A DNA stretch of 64,000 nt from Aphelocoma coerulescens (Eukaryota; Chordata; Aves; Passeriformes; Corvidae). Below the pieces are notes generated by a model. That model saw only the letters and a list, made by a program, of their open reading frames with translations, made no database searches and was not told the DNA's origin. Of the stretch, positions 24,201 to 37,700 are shown piece after piece (the stretch's first letter is position 1; each line of letters starts with the position of its first letter). The stretch lies in NCBI RefSeq assembly GCF_041296385.1, contig NC_091017.1, positions 52,140,214-52,204,213 of the forward strand. The letters are read 5' to 3'. The translations under genes and the position numbers were made by a program.

Positions 24201-27200
24201 GCTCCCATGGCTCCCTAAAACCCCAAATCATGGTTCAAATGCCTAAATCCTGGTCACAGGCCTGTGGTGTGTGAGAAGTAAGGATTTATAAGTGGGCAAC
24301 GGAAGGAATATCTATGTTTACTGTTTTTTCACTCTGCTTTTTTATTAGCCAGGAACACTTTTGATATGCTCTCCTATTTTGCTGAACAGACTGAATATTT
24401 AATTTGCTTATGCACATTTCAAGAACTTGCTGAATAGAGATTTCTTGCCTGTTTTTCCACTCTTGCTTCCTTTCTCCAATGTTTGCAGGCTTCTTAGAAT
24501 TCAATATGGTGTTAAAATCTTTTAAAAAGTCCAGATTTTTTATTAAGATATATATGTATTTAATGCAATATACAAAGAACCATTGGACTCCTACAGCAAG
24601 TGTTTTTCCATAAAGATGAAGAACTTTAATGTAACACAGTTCATGTTTGGGCTGCTATGCCTAAAGCAATTCAATAAGCAATATAGCTGAGCTGTCTGGG
24701 CACTTTTGACAGAGCAGATGGAGCCACTAAATCTCCTGTATTTGCATTGGGGGGAGAAATAACAAATTGAGAATGAAGTGACCATGTTGATGGGTGTGAT
24801 GCAGAAAGCATTGTTATGCAGGCCAAATGTTTGAATCACAGCACCCACAAAAATCTTTCTTTAGGTCTTGTATAAGGAATAGAAAGGTAGGTGTGCTGGG
24901 GGGAGTGGGTTAAAAATTAGGACATTCCTGGAGATGGACTGATAAAATTTCAACGTCTCATGTTAATGGCAGTTGAAAATACATACTTCTCCCAATCATT
25001 CTTAGTTCTGAGGTTGTTATTCACATTTTGGACTGATCAGTACTTTTTACAAATGCTACGATTTGGATGGAGAAGAAAGCTCTGCTCCAGCTGCATCTTT
25101 GCATTTGGGTGTGATGTGATGATTCAATGCTGCTCTGGTACTGTGGGACTTGGACAACCCTGAACATAAAGGAAGGCCATGAGGTGAGGGGATTTGTATT
25201 CCAGTCCTGGTTCTGCTGTCAGCTTGCAGCATGATATCTCACAGGTCACTTAATTCCTTTCTGCCTCTGATTCCTCTTGTAGTCCTTGTCCAAGGAGCTT
25301 GTTTCCTAAACCAGTAAAATAGGGAGTTTCTTAGGATACAAGTTTGCATACTGAAGGCAGAAAAATTCTAGGGGTTCTGATGTTTGGGGGTGCAATTAAT
25401 AGTGCACGAGTACAAGGGGAGTTAAGGTGTCAAGACTATCGAACGCAGGATCTCCATTCGTGCTTTCTTTGGTTGTGTCCTTCCCACTCCTACTCGCAGT
25501 GCTCTATTGCCCTGGGGAGGGGGGACAGGTTTGAGTTGTATTCACCTGTCTCCCCCTTTCCTGGGAACTGATGGAACAGCAGTTCCAGTGATCTCTCTAT
25601 AGCACACACTGCAGTAGTCTTTGAACAGTCACATGTATCATGTAAATTTTAAATGAAAAGTGTGTGTGTGCATGGCAAAGAAAAAGGCAACAAGAATTAA
25701 AACTGAAGAGGAGATTAAAGTCTCTCTTTAATCTGGGAAGTGGACTTTTTTTGAATCGTTGATTTTACTCTCTTGGAGTTTTTTTGTTTGATTTTTTTTA
25801 ATCAAGGAACAAGCATCTGAAGGATATTGGTGTTTTGGGGGTTTTTTTGAACAATATGTTTCTTGGATCTTTTTGATATTTTCAATTTTTTAAAAAATTA
25901 TTTCCTTTACATCAGCTGTAGATATTAATTAGGAAAAAACTACTTTTTTTTTGCATGCCTAAGTTTTTAAAAGCTTATAATAAGAAGGTAATTTGGGACA
26001 GTGTTATTCTTGAATGAGCTGGAAATTTATGGCATAAATTAGAGTAATTTTCCTTTCTGGAATGTTAATATTAAAGAGGAAACATTACTATTGCTGTAAG
26101 AAAATCCAGATGTCCTGACTATTGCTTCATATCCACTGCGAGTCTTTTAGAGGAGGAAGGGTAACCCAAAACAAAGGATGTCAACGCTCTTTCAGACAGG
26201 GAGAGAGACAGCTTCGTGCTAAAAACTGCTTTTGGATCTTCGCCGGTATGTTGCTGGTGGCTCAGCAACAGCGGGGTGCTCCCTGCCCGTCCCTGCTGCT
26301 GGGGTGTTCCTCCGGTACTGGAATTTCTGCTGCTGGACACTTCCCCCTGGTGGAAGCTGCACGCTCCTGCTCTCCCGGGACCTGGCCTCTTGGCTCTGTT
26401 GCGGTGCTCTGCTCCTAAAGATTATTTTAAACCTGAATTCAATACCCCCAAGACAAAAAACCCCCAAACCAACCCCCAAAAAGCCACTACCCATGGTACA
26501 GCTGTTTCCTATCTGCCTTTCTGAACAAGGCGAGCAGCACTTTGGGGAGAGAAGGAAGTTTTAACTGCAGAATTTATGAAAAGCAGCCATCACATTGCAT
26601 TAAATATAACTCTGAAACTTTCACCCATGACATGTGAAATTACAGCCTGGCTCTGTGCTTCCAGGACTCCTGTTGTGCCACTAAGGTCCATTTTCAGGGA
26701 GATGAATTGTGCTTTAGAGGGTTTTTATGTTGGTACTTTTTGCCTTTTTAGCAGTCCAGCCAGGAGATGCTTCACAAAGTGGTGGATTGGGCAGTAGGAA
26801 TGCCCCAAACACTACATTCCTTCCTCCCCCACCATGCTCCTGGACTGGCAGCCTTCCTGATCACCCCTTTATTGTACTTATACAGGCTTAGAGCACAGCC
26901 CTGAATCAAGGCCTATTCAGAGTTTCCTCATTGTTTGAAATTTCTCAAGGCATCTTCTTGTTGGAAATAAGAGCCCTGCCTGGATCAGCTTCTGGGGTTT
27001 GTCAGTCAAGACAAGCTTTCCAGGAGATGCTTTCTGCTCAGTTTCAAACCAGCCTGAATCAAATGAACATAATTGACTGTTGCCACAGGATGAGATGAAC
27101 AAGCTGATAAGATTTATTTTATTTTACAATAAATGTGTATATTTGCCCAGATCTTTTCAACATGGGACCTCCTTGAAATGGAAAAAAATGAAGGGGTGAG

Positions 27201-30200
27201 AGGGCTGTGCTGAGAGTGGAAAATCCTGGAAAAGAGGTCAAGACCTCCAGCTTGCTGTGCTGTATAACATACAGCATTGCTAGAAGACCTTGCTGCCACT
27301 CTGCAAAACCTCAGTTTGCTGCAGTAGTGAATTTGTTGAAGTAACCAGCAGAAGAATCACGTGAGGGTACTTTTTATGACCATCTTCCTGCCTAACAGGT
27401 GCCACATTTTTGCCAATTGTCTGTTATGACAGGGCTCAGAAGTCTTAGAAGTTGTCTTCTAGATAAGTTTGAAGCTTATTTTCCTTGAGATAAAGAATTA
27501 ATTGGGCTGACAGGCTCTTGGCATCAGCTGGATGGCTCTTCCTTATCTATGCCTTTCAGCCCACCAAAAGGACTTCTGGGGGTTGTGGGAAGCTGGACTG
27601 CTCAGGACTTCATTCTTGTACTTTTAGAACCTCTAACTGCCCTCTTTGTCTAGGCTACCCAGGCTTAGTAATGAAAATGTTCAGACAGAATTCAGGTTGT
27701 TTTTCCTGGGCCCTCTGATGCTATCATAGCAGTCCTGAGCGTACAAGGTTCAAGAGGTTTGAGATGCTCTTGCCTGTAGAATCAGTTAGGTGAAAATGGC
27801 AAAATCGGAACTCTTTATGCTTAACTTTTTGAAGATGTATTTTTAGTTCTGAAGAAGAAAGACTCTCTGTATTTACATTATTCCCTGTATTCTCTCTCTA
27901 TTTGAGGTCAGCCGTTAAGTCCCAAGGTTTTGATTTTCCTTTGTCCATGGAAAGACACAATAAATTTGAATCTTACCCTGAAGTTGTCCAGCCATCAACA
28001 TGTCTGAGTACTTGCATCTTCACCTGGTTATCAGAGCAAGGTTGCTTAATGCCTATAAGGAAATTCAGTGAGTACAACCCCTCAGCTAGTTTATCTTCTA
28101 GCTGTTCCCTTGTTGCCACTGTGCTCTGTATCCTTGCAAGGATACAAAGAATATCCTTGCAAGATATAAAGAAGGACAAATCTTTCTGATGACTTATCAG
28201 AAAGAGTAACTACTGTCTGCAGTCAGGACACAAAGAGAAAATCTTTATGTTGCTTAGGGGCGATGGTTTTTTGGCTCTCTGTAGCGTTTCTTTTAAAACT
28301 GACATCACTTTTTTGTTCCCTTAATGCTTTTGTTTGTGAATTTTGTGAGGTTCTTTTTTCCCCTGTGTAAGTTTGCAAAGTGTTTTTTCCCTTGGTGTGG
28401 CCACAGTGCATTTTCCTGCAGATGTATTCAAAGTTTATTAGTAGCATAAAGCCTGTGTCTGTTTAAGTAGACTTTATGGTTCTCTAAAGTGAGCTCTGAT
28501 CTTTCTTGTGTTATAGCACGATCTCCCAGAGACTATTGCTTTGGCTGATGTTGTGAGATTTTTCTAAGACTAGCTCTTACTCTGCTTGGCCATCTGCCTT
28601 CAAGTTTGCCTCCTGAATGACCTCAACAGCAAGGTTTTAAAATGCAGTGATATGCATTGGCCTTATTACATACTGTGGAATTACTCATTTGCTGTTCAAC
28701 CATAGTGCCAGAACAGAGTGACTGAGTGACCTGGAGGGGTGTTTTAGTTTTTCATTCTTATGCTATAAAGTAAGCCTGCTGTATCTTACAACAGAGAGAA
28801 ATGTGCCATACTAGACTGATGAGAAGAACAAATGACAGCTGCTCATTTGGATGACGAAGTAATGTTTGGGAAGGAAACAGTATTATCTGCTGGCAACAGG
28901 TCTGATTGCAAGTTTTGACTATATGATTTGGGTTATTTCATGATTCCAGACTTAATTTGAAGCAGGAATGAAAGTTTACACAGGCTAAAATTTATGTGAA
29001 GTGAGCTATTTACCTGCCAGAACTTAAAGATGCTTTTACTTTGAAAAGTAGACAGAATCTTGCACAGAGAAATACTCTCTTTTTATACAGATAAATACAC
29101 CCATAAATGTTGATTTTAATTTAACTGAGCCAAAAATCCAGCATTCTTTTCTTCTATTTAGCATGGCTAAATAATATTTAGCACGGCTTCTGTTATTTAG
29201 GTGACAGATCTTTGAAACCTAATTCATGATGCCTAGGTCTAGCGCTTACCTCTGTGTGTGTATGGTTTTTTTCTTGAAGTGTAGTAAGGGGATGCAGAAA
29301 TAGGTATTGCTACTTTATAACTGTTCACACTTTCAAAAGTGGTTGTGAATATTGACCAAGCCAAGACAGTTTTTATGCTCTGATGAACTTCAACCCCCAA
29401 GAAGTCCTTCTGCAGGTTCTGGATGACTATGTTTCACCAAGTACCACATAGTTTCTATGGTTGTGAGTATATTTTTTAAAATGATCTTCAACTGGAAAAG
29501 ATTCCCAACCTCTGTGGGAGAGAAAAAGTTTTATGATCTTACCTAATTCTCTGTACAACTGTACTACTTATTTAAATAAGTAACAAGAAAAAGAAATCCA
29601 TATCAAGTCATTTTCACTAACTGGAAACAGCCACAGAACACACACTGAATGTGTATGCTGCATGTGGATGCTCAAGCTCCAGGTACCCCTTAAAAAAAGG
29701 GAAATGAACCTCAACAGAAAAAGCTGCAGTTCTTATTGATGGTGGGAATGTGTCGTGGCTTCAGACTTTCTTTGACAGGTCAGAAAATGCCCTCAATGGT
29801 ACACTTGGTTTGGTGGTGAGGAGGGTATGTGGAGGACGAGGGAATTAGACAGCACCAAACACACTGATTATAGAAGCCCTTTTTAGGAGGAGGATGCAAA
29901 GTTAATATCGAATGACTATAAAAAACAACCAAAAATCCAGATATTTTGGATTACGACTAAATTCTGCTCTCATCACTCATTCTGTGGCAGGTAGAAGTGT
30001 ATCAGGAAGGGGCTGAGAGAAGATACCCAGAACACAGGCTAAATATATACAATGTAGACAGAAGTCCTTATCTGTTTCTCTATGACAGATCAACCAGGGT
30101 ATGGAAATGGTTATGAAAATGAAAGCCTGAGGCTGGAGCTTTATTCCTTCTGAATAGCTGTCAGTTTGGTTTTGAAGGCTAGAATTGTCCATATTAGGTT

Positions 30201-31696
30201 TGCATGAGATCTGAGGAAGCTAGGGCTCTAGGTTTGCATTGAAACTATGACAAATATGCTACTTTGAAGTAAGAGGGGGGAATAATGAAGATATGCAGGA
30301 CCCAGCCCTTGAGTTGATCTAAGTTTCACCAACATGCTAGCGAAGAATCTGGCCCTGCATGTTCAAATATCTCATCTTTAAGATGTAAAAACTGCTTCAG
30401 ATTATTTTTTTACTATTTGTTTTGGATCTCAAAGCATCTACTTGAATACTTGTTCTCAACTCATAAAAAGAGTATCTTTGACTCTTTTAACAAGTTATAC
30501 CGTAAAACTTACTAAGCAGTGATTTTTGTGGTAACAGTCATTTACGGAAAGAGTTGTCTTTCCATCTATTATGAAGATGTATTTTTGTATGTTAAGCCCT
30601 CAAAATGGCTTAGTCAAGAGGTTGCATTGATGACTCCAGGCTTTAGGCAAGCAAATGAGGGAGGGAGGTCAAAGGAGACTACCAAAAAGTGGCCTTGTAA
30701 ATCAAAAACATTGAGAAGAAGGAATTCCTGGCATTCCATGGTATCTGGGTTTATTTTCTTACATTTCTCTAATAAGAAAAACACACTTCAGATGTGTTCT
30801 TGGTAAATGTTTTCACTTGTCTCATCTATCTCTGCTGCCAAACACAACCCAAAATATATTGGTCTTACATGCCCCAAGGACATCTACTGGATAGCTAACC
30901 AGCGCATCTGTAAAAGTGGACTTGGCACTCCAGTGCAATCCCTAAATGTAGATTCAATTGTCAGCACCTCGTTACTAACTGCTCTTTCCCTGGAATAATT
31001 TTTATTAAAATAACCTTATGCAATAGCTTTAAAATGCAGGGCAGAATGCTCTAAAGTAACCTATTGTGTTAGATGTAATATTCTCAAGCAATACATTTTG
31101 TTGTAAGGATCAGACTTTATATTTAGTATAAGTCATTGCTTTGTCCAAAACTGAAATTAAAATCCCTGACAAGTAACTCTTTAATATACACATTCTAAAG
31201 AGCTGCTTGCCAAGAATTTTGCTGTACCTTGTAGTGCATAAAATCCTACTCAGAAGCTTTCAATTAACTTGATTCATGCAGTAACTCAGTCTGGCATTCT
31301 GCATAAACTGTCCTGCAGCTTGTAGGAATGAAACATTTTGCTGAAACATTTTGTTGGACTAAAAGGCAGCCAGTTGAAACTCAGATGGGGTTAAGTGATG
31401 GTTATGAGTATTAGAGAGTTTTAAGAAATTATTTGTATGCACTTATTTTCCTTCACCCCTGCAGAGTTTAGCCACTGTTAGAGGAGGGAGAGTGAATATT
31501 AGGGTAATGCTGGAATGATGGTCTGTTTTTATTACAGTGGGCAAGAGGCCTGTGATATATCTGGGAAGCTTTTCAGCATCAATCCTTCCCTTTATCTTGT
31601 GAAGTAGTATATATCCAGATCTGCTAATTGCAAAACAAGATGGATCAGGTCACAATAAGCAATTCTACTTCTGACAAAAAGAATTTCACTTTTCAG

Positions 31697-31752
<56 letters not shown>

Positions 31753-34700
31753 GCCTTGAAGGAAGCAAACTGGCCTCAGTGTTCATCTGGATATCAGTTG
31801 TTTTGTTTCTGGCAGTCCTCCAGTTGCTGTGGTGTGCTTGGTTGTTTATTTGGACCAGTCTGCATTTAATTGTTGCTCTGGGGTCTAAAGATCAGGTGTT
31901 GCTTCTGCTTTTGAATGATGATGGACAGCTGGAATAACCTTTTGAATTTTGTTTCTTTGTTGGGTTTTTCTTCGGTTGGTTTTTAACTGTACTTGACAAT
32001 GAATCTACATGCTATTTGAGGCTACACATCTTACCTTTCTATTCTTTCTACAGGAGACCCTTTTGAGAAATCTTTGAAGACTTCCAAGGAATGTATTATG
32101 GCTGTAGGGGTGGGAGTGCAAGAGAAGAATAGGAAGGAGCACTCCTAGACCTCATCCCATGCTGAGTCAATACAGAGAAGCTTAGTGCTGAATACCTGTC
32201 AGGAAGTGACAACACTACCATGTATTTGGTTGGAACTGAAACTTGTTTTTCCAAGTTCAAGTATGCTGCATCGTTATCCACAGAGTGTCCCAGTATCACC
32301 ATCATTGTTTAAGAGCCTCTTTAGTACTACTGAATAACGGAAAAGTTTTAGGTAGCTAAATGTTGTGTTGCTTGTAATAAAGGCTCTTCTGCAGACATGA
32401 GTGCTATGAAGCTATTGCAGAAGGGAGAGAACCTTACCAGCTGGTTAATAGATAAAAATTCTAACGGTATGTATTATGTATTTTTAAATAACATAATTTT
32501 AAAAAGGAGTAGTTGCAGATTAGAGGAAGGATAGAGTTAAACTGTTTTAAGGTGTCCTGACCACATCTTAGAGTTATCCACTTTGCCTAGTGGATAGTTA
32601 ATCTGCTTTTCTCTTTGCACAGAACATGTTCAGAATCATGTCTGTATACAAGATGGAGCTTAGTGGGATTTAAGACTTCAAGGATTAGTAAGACCTAAAG
32701 ATCAGCTGGCGTCTGTCAAAACCAGCCCTACTTTCCTGAGATGCGTCTTGTTTGTTCTCTATTACTTTCAAAAGTAGACTGCTAGCTCCCTCTGCTTAGG
32801 CTGTCAGCAGGTAGGGTTAAAATGATGCAACCTTGTGTTTGTTAAGTACACTTGCTGTAGATCAAAAAGAATAAGCCTTAGAAAAAGATTAATAAAATCC
32901 CTCTTTTCTTGATATACTTAACTTTCAGTAGAGTTTTTGAGATAATCCAACTTGTGAAAGAGAGATACTGAAATTTACATATTTTAAGACAATCAGAGGC
33001 ATTTGGTTGCAGGGTAATAATCATGCAAGATTATAGGCCTCAGAGGTTCTTGAAGTCTTGAACTGTCATAAAAGGACTTCAGGCTAGGATGATGATCTGT
33101 TTCTTGTTGATACAATTGCCAGGCATGGCTTCTGTTTCAGGCTGTTTGCGTGACTAATGCTTCCCTTCCACTCATGCTTCAGCCTGGCGAGCAGTGACAG
33201 CTCTGTATGAATTCCTTTTCCTACACGCCTTACCTTCCCAAATGTGCCTTTGTTTCCTCAAGATTTGCCTCAGATATAACATCTTCCAGAATGAGCATGA
33301 CAACAAAGAAACATTGCAGTTTGGACAGTAGTCATATAGTGGTGTGAAACATCACTGGCAGTTGGTTTTCTAGACTGTGAGTAGAGCTGGCTTGAGGAAT
33401 TTATTTAGGTTGGACCTGGTCCTTCACCAGACAGTTCACACTGGTGCTGTTGCTTCTTCTAGTAGTTCATTGGAGCAGCCTTACTTGTTTAGAGGAATTT
33501 TCTTTCTACCAAAACATTTGGTAGCTGATGCAGAAATTATCTTGTAGCAGTATCAGCTGCCATATAAAGTTGGAATGCTGTTAGCTTGCTTACATGGCTT
33601 CCAGCGTGTGTGCATGACAGCGTTATAGTTAAACCAGAATTTTCCAAAGTGAGCTGTGGTGTACCAGTCAGTAACCTAAATCCAGTAGTTTTGTCATTTG
33701 CAGGCAACAAGGCTTTATGGAATTAAGCACTATTTCTCCTTTTCACAGGGTAGTTTGGAGAAGATGAAGAGTCCTAATCCAAGCAGTTTCTCCCTGCAAT
33801 ATCATCCTCTTCTATTTAGTTTATTTTACAAATTTGATGTACTGCATTTAGATTCCACAGCACATGTCGGGCATGACAATTTATATCTGTATTCTGATGT
33901 CACAAATAGAGATGATCTGGTTTATCTGCGTGTGTAGCTTTGTTAGTGTTGACTGTGGGAACTCATGCCTTCTGATCAACGAATCACTGTGATTACGCAG
34001 AAGCTTCTTATTGTTTAAAATACACTCCACTCACACATCTCACAACTTTAACATCATACCCTCCTTATACACTTTGCTTATACATTCTACCTACTTACAC
34101 ATACTTACACATTCTATAACTTATAACTTCCACATACCACACTACTTACACCTTTTACAACTTCTCCCTAACACAGTACTTATGCATTTTACTTGCTTGT
34201 CTTATACAACTTATACATATGCATATTGCTCTACCTATACATTTTAGAACTTTTACATAATACAGTACATATACATTTTGCAACTGCTGTGCATGAGATC
34301 TCACATTGCTTGATTGGTTTCTCTACTTTGTCCATGAGCTCTGCATGCACTTTCCTGATAATATGATTGGTTTTAATCAAGTGCAGCACAGCCCTTTTTT
34401 ATCTATTACTTGCTGTCTTGGTATTTAGTTTTTCAGCTTCTTCTTTCTCCATTCTTTTTCATTTTAGCACAGTTTACCTTTCAGCCCTTGATGAATTCCT
34501 GAGGGCTCTAACAGGTAGGGCTCCTGATGCAGGCAAGCAGCATTGAGATGATGACAGCAACAAAACCCATCTAGCAATCAGCAGCCGAGTTAGTCCAGGA
34601 AATCCAAACAACAAGACAGCAAAGGACAGAGAACAGCTATAAGCCTGTCCCTCCTCTTCCCTCAAGCCTTCAGGCTGGAGCTTAAAAACCCTCTTGGGGC

Positions 34701-37700
34701 TGATGTGCTGCAGCTGAAGATGGAAAGGCCAGGTGAAGCCAGTGAGGGTAATTCCAGCCTGGTCCCACTCTGAGGGCTCTGGTAAAAATAACTAAAAATG
34801 GTTTGGCTGGGGCACATTATCAAGGTTCAAATACCTTAAAACAGTTGACATATGTCATTTGCAGGATAGCTATGAGGGGAAAGGTAGTCCAGGAATTGCA
34901 GAGATTTTGTGTGATGTTTAGTACACAAGCAGATCCGTCTTGATCGGTGTTATATTTGTAAAGCTTTTGTGCTTTCTCGATGCTGCTGGTCACAAGCTTA
35001 TACATGTAACATAACATGTCACTGCTGTAGCTTAACAACAATCAATGCAGAATTAGAGGGTTAGAGGGTTCATGTTGCTTGTGACAGTGGTAAGACATTT
35101 ATACAATTTTACAGTTTTGGGCGTGTATTTTTATTTCATCTCTGGACTGTTTGACAACTATTTTTCTACTCATTTTGTTCTGATTGCATAGCATTTTCTA
35201 GAAAGGCAGAACTAGTAAATTTTAAAATTACTAACCAAAAGGAATTGCTAGGCATTCTGTAAATCCTCCAAATGAAACTCTGGTTTAATATGGAATTTAC
35301 CTTCCTATCTTTTCTACTACTAACAACAAAATAAAATTTAAAAGCGTAGTTTAAGGAAACTGCCCTAATGTTTCACAATATATAATCTAGTTGAATATTC
35401 CATATTATATTGTTTCCTTATGTTTCACCTTTTGTTGACCTTCAAGTTTACAGGTTCAAGTGGATATTAATGATCTTGGGAATAGCTAGAATAAACAGAA
35501 CTCAAAAGGGACGAGAACCCATAGCTCTCCAAGCTGTTTGTTGGACTGTGTAGTTTTATTTTTTAACACAGGACAGTGCTGTATTGGCCATCTATAATCA
35601 GCTGAAACATTGTAGAAATGCTGTCTGTCTCGAGGATTATTGTGACCATATCATTTGACAAATATATACGTATATGAAATTCTACATAAAAAATAGCTCT
35701 GGATATTTTACAAGAAATTTTTCACTTAGTAAGTGTTCTAATATTAAGCTGAAACAGAAATTCTGTGTTACTAGTCTATATAAATGGAATAGAATAAGAG
35801 GATTTCTAAACCAATTTTCAGGTACTTTGTGTGTACGTGTGCATGCGTGCATTTGTGCTGACTTATGGTAAAATACAGCACAGGGATTATTTTTCTGCTA
35901 TCTTGGTGTAATGCAGACTGGTGTCATTGGTTTATACTATTGTTCTTTGATATTGGAAGCAGCAATGAGTGGAGTTGCATTACTTTTTAATAACATCATT
36001 CATGCACAGCTGCATTGTCTCATGTATGTGGTTATTAGCAAGTAAAGTTGTTTTGTGTCATAGATGCTTAAGTGTATATGTTAAACTTTTTGGCTTTCTG
36101 AAGCCAAAAAACGTATTGTATGTGTATCACAGCATATATATACGTGTGTGTGTGTGTACACAAATACATCTATATTTAGGTCCACATGAAACAAGACTGT
36201 GATTAAAATGCTTGTCCTTACAAGTTTACATGATGCTGGGATTGAGGAAATGTTTGATAAAACTGAAGATGGTGGGTTTGGCAAGAGACAAACGTGCTTC
36301 AGATGGTGGTTGACCACACTCATCAGACTTGTGTACATATTTTTATTTATAAGTATGGCCATCTGTAAAGTAGATATATGAATGAGCCAAATAGAGTTAA
36401 GTTTCTCTTTTATTTTTTCACTTAAGGAAAGAAAAGGGAAAATGTAGAAATCTATGTTGTCATTTACTTTTGTTGGGAGGATTTGTTTCCCTTCTTTTTA
36501 ATCAGTTCCTCATGTGAACTGAATCCTTGCCAGCCTTTTAATAATTATTTATTGAATTTTATTGTAGTTAACTTCACCTGTGGGACCAAAAATATGTCAA
36601 ATGTCAAGAGCCTGATTTACTTTCCATTATCTGTAAATTGAGGAAAAGGAATTCATCCCAAAGCAAAGAGCTGTAGGTAAACAGAGAAGTTGTGTGACAT
36701 TTTGGGGTTGCTGTGTTGGTTGTGTTTTAAGTACCTCCTGAAATGTTTATTTTTAAGTTCTCCCATGCTCTGCTGATAACAGGGAGCATATTTCTTCCTG
36801 GTTTGAGGTATAGTGGTCATGGTTTAATTGGAACATAGTAATTCATAGTTTGTACAAAACAGCAGCTTTGCAACTTAAAATTGTGAGGTTGTTTAAAAAC
36901 TGGTTTGATATCACTCTTCTCACAATTTTTGTCTGTCTGAAATAAACTTTTGATTTTGTGTGTTCTCAGCATATTTTAGACCTTGCTCCTATGTTCATGA
37001 AAATCCTGTCTCATACTTCCATATGCTTCTTTGTAAGATGAACAGAAACTTATTCTCTCATGATGATCAATAACAAATTCAAAGAACACTTTCCTGTTAC
37101 TGTTGGTCTTAGTCACTGGTTGTGTCTTGTGAATCTTATTTTCTGTTCTGCTAATGGTAATCAGTAGTCTGTTTTATCATCCTGTGTCTGAAAATCATTG
37201 CAAAATTCAAGTTAATTTGACTGGCATTGCCCTGAAGTGTCACTGTCTGTAGGTATGCCTTTATGAAGGTAAATATCATAGCTTGAATATAATAACTTGT
37301 ATACAGTAACTGCTCCTTTTCTCATTGGTGTGTTTTAACCAACTTTCCCCTGGTGCACTTCACAACCTACCCTTCTTTCATGAGCCAGAGCTTTCAAAGA
37401 GTAACCCTTGTGGTCTGTCTGTTGGGGTTTTTTATGGCCATGTTGAGTCAGCTGTAGGCAAAACCAGTAATGAAGGAAAAATGTGGGCTGTATCCTGTGG
37501 AACAGCGTGGCAGCCCCTCCCAGCTGTCAAGGAGTAGGCAAAGGAAGTTCTTTGCTTTCTGGTTTGGTTTGCATGATTCTGCATGCTGTGTCAGTATTAC
37601 TGGCACAAGGAGATCCATGCCAAAGTAAAAACAGGGGAGGAGGCAAAATATGATGAAATTTTTGACTAATAGTGGCAAATCTTGCCTTTCTATGAATGAA

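Noticed and set aside
24232..24260. GGTTCAAAT resembling a tRNA T-arm
   Set aside because: No acceptor stem, D-arm or anticodon arm can be built around it.
26119..26564. Cluster of overlapping frames of 73-110 codons on both strands
   Set aside because: A local GC-richer patch opens several registers at once, with no family motif in any of them.
34011..34247. 78-codon open frame rich in Thr, His, Tyr and Leu
   Set aside because: It lies within the degenerate G-poor tandem tract; the open frame follows from repetitive composition.
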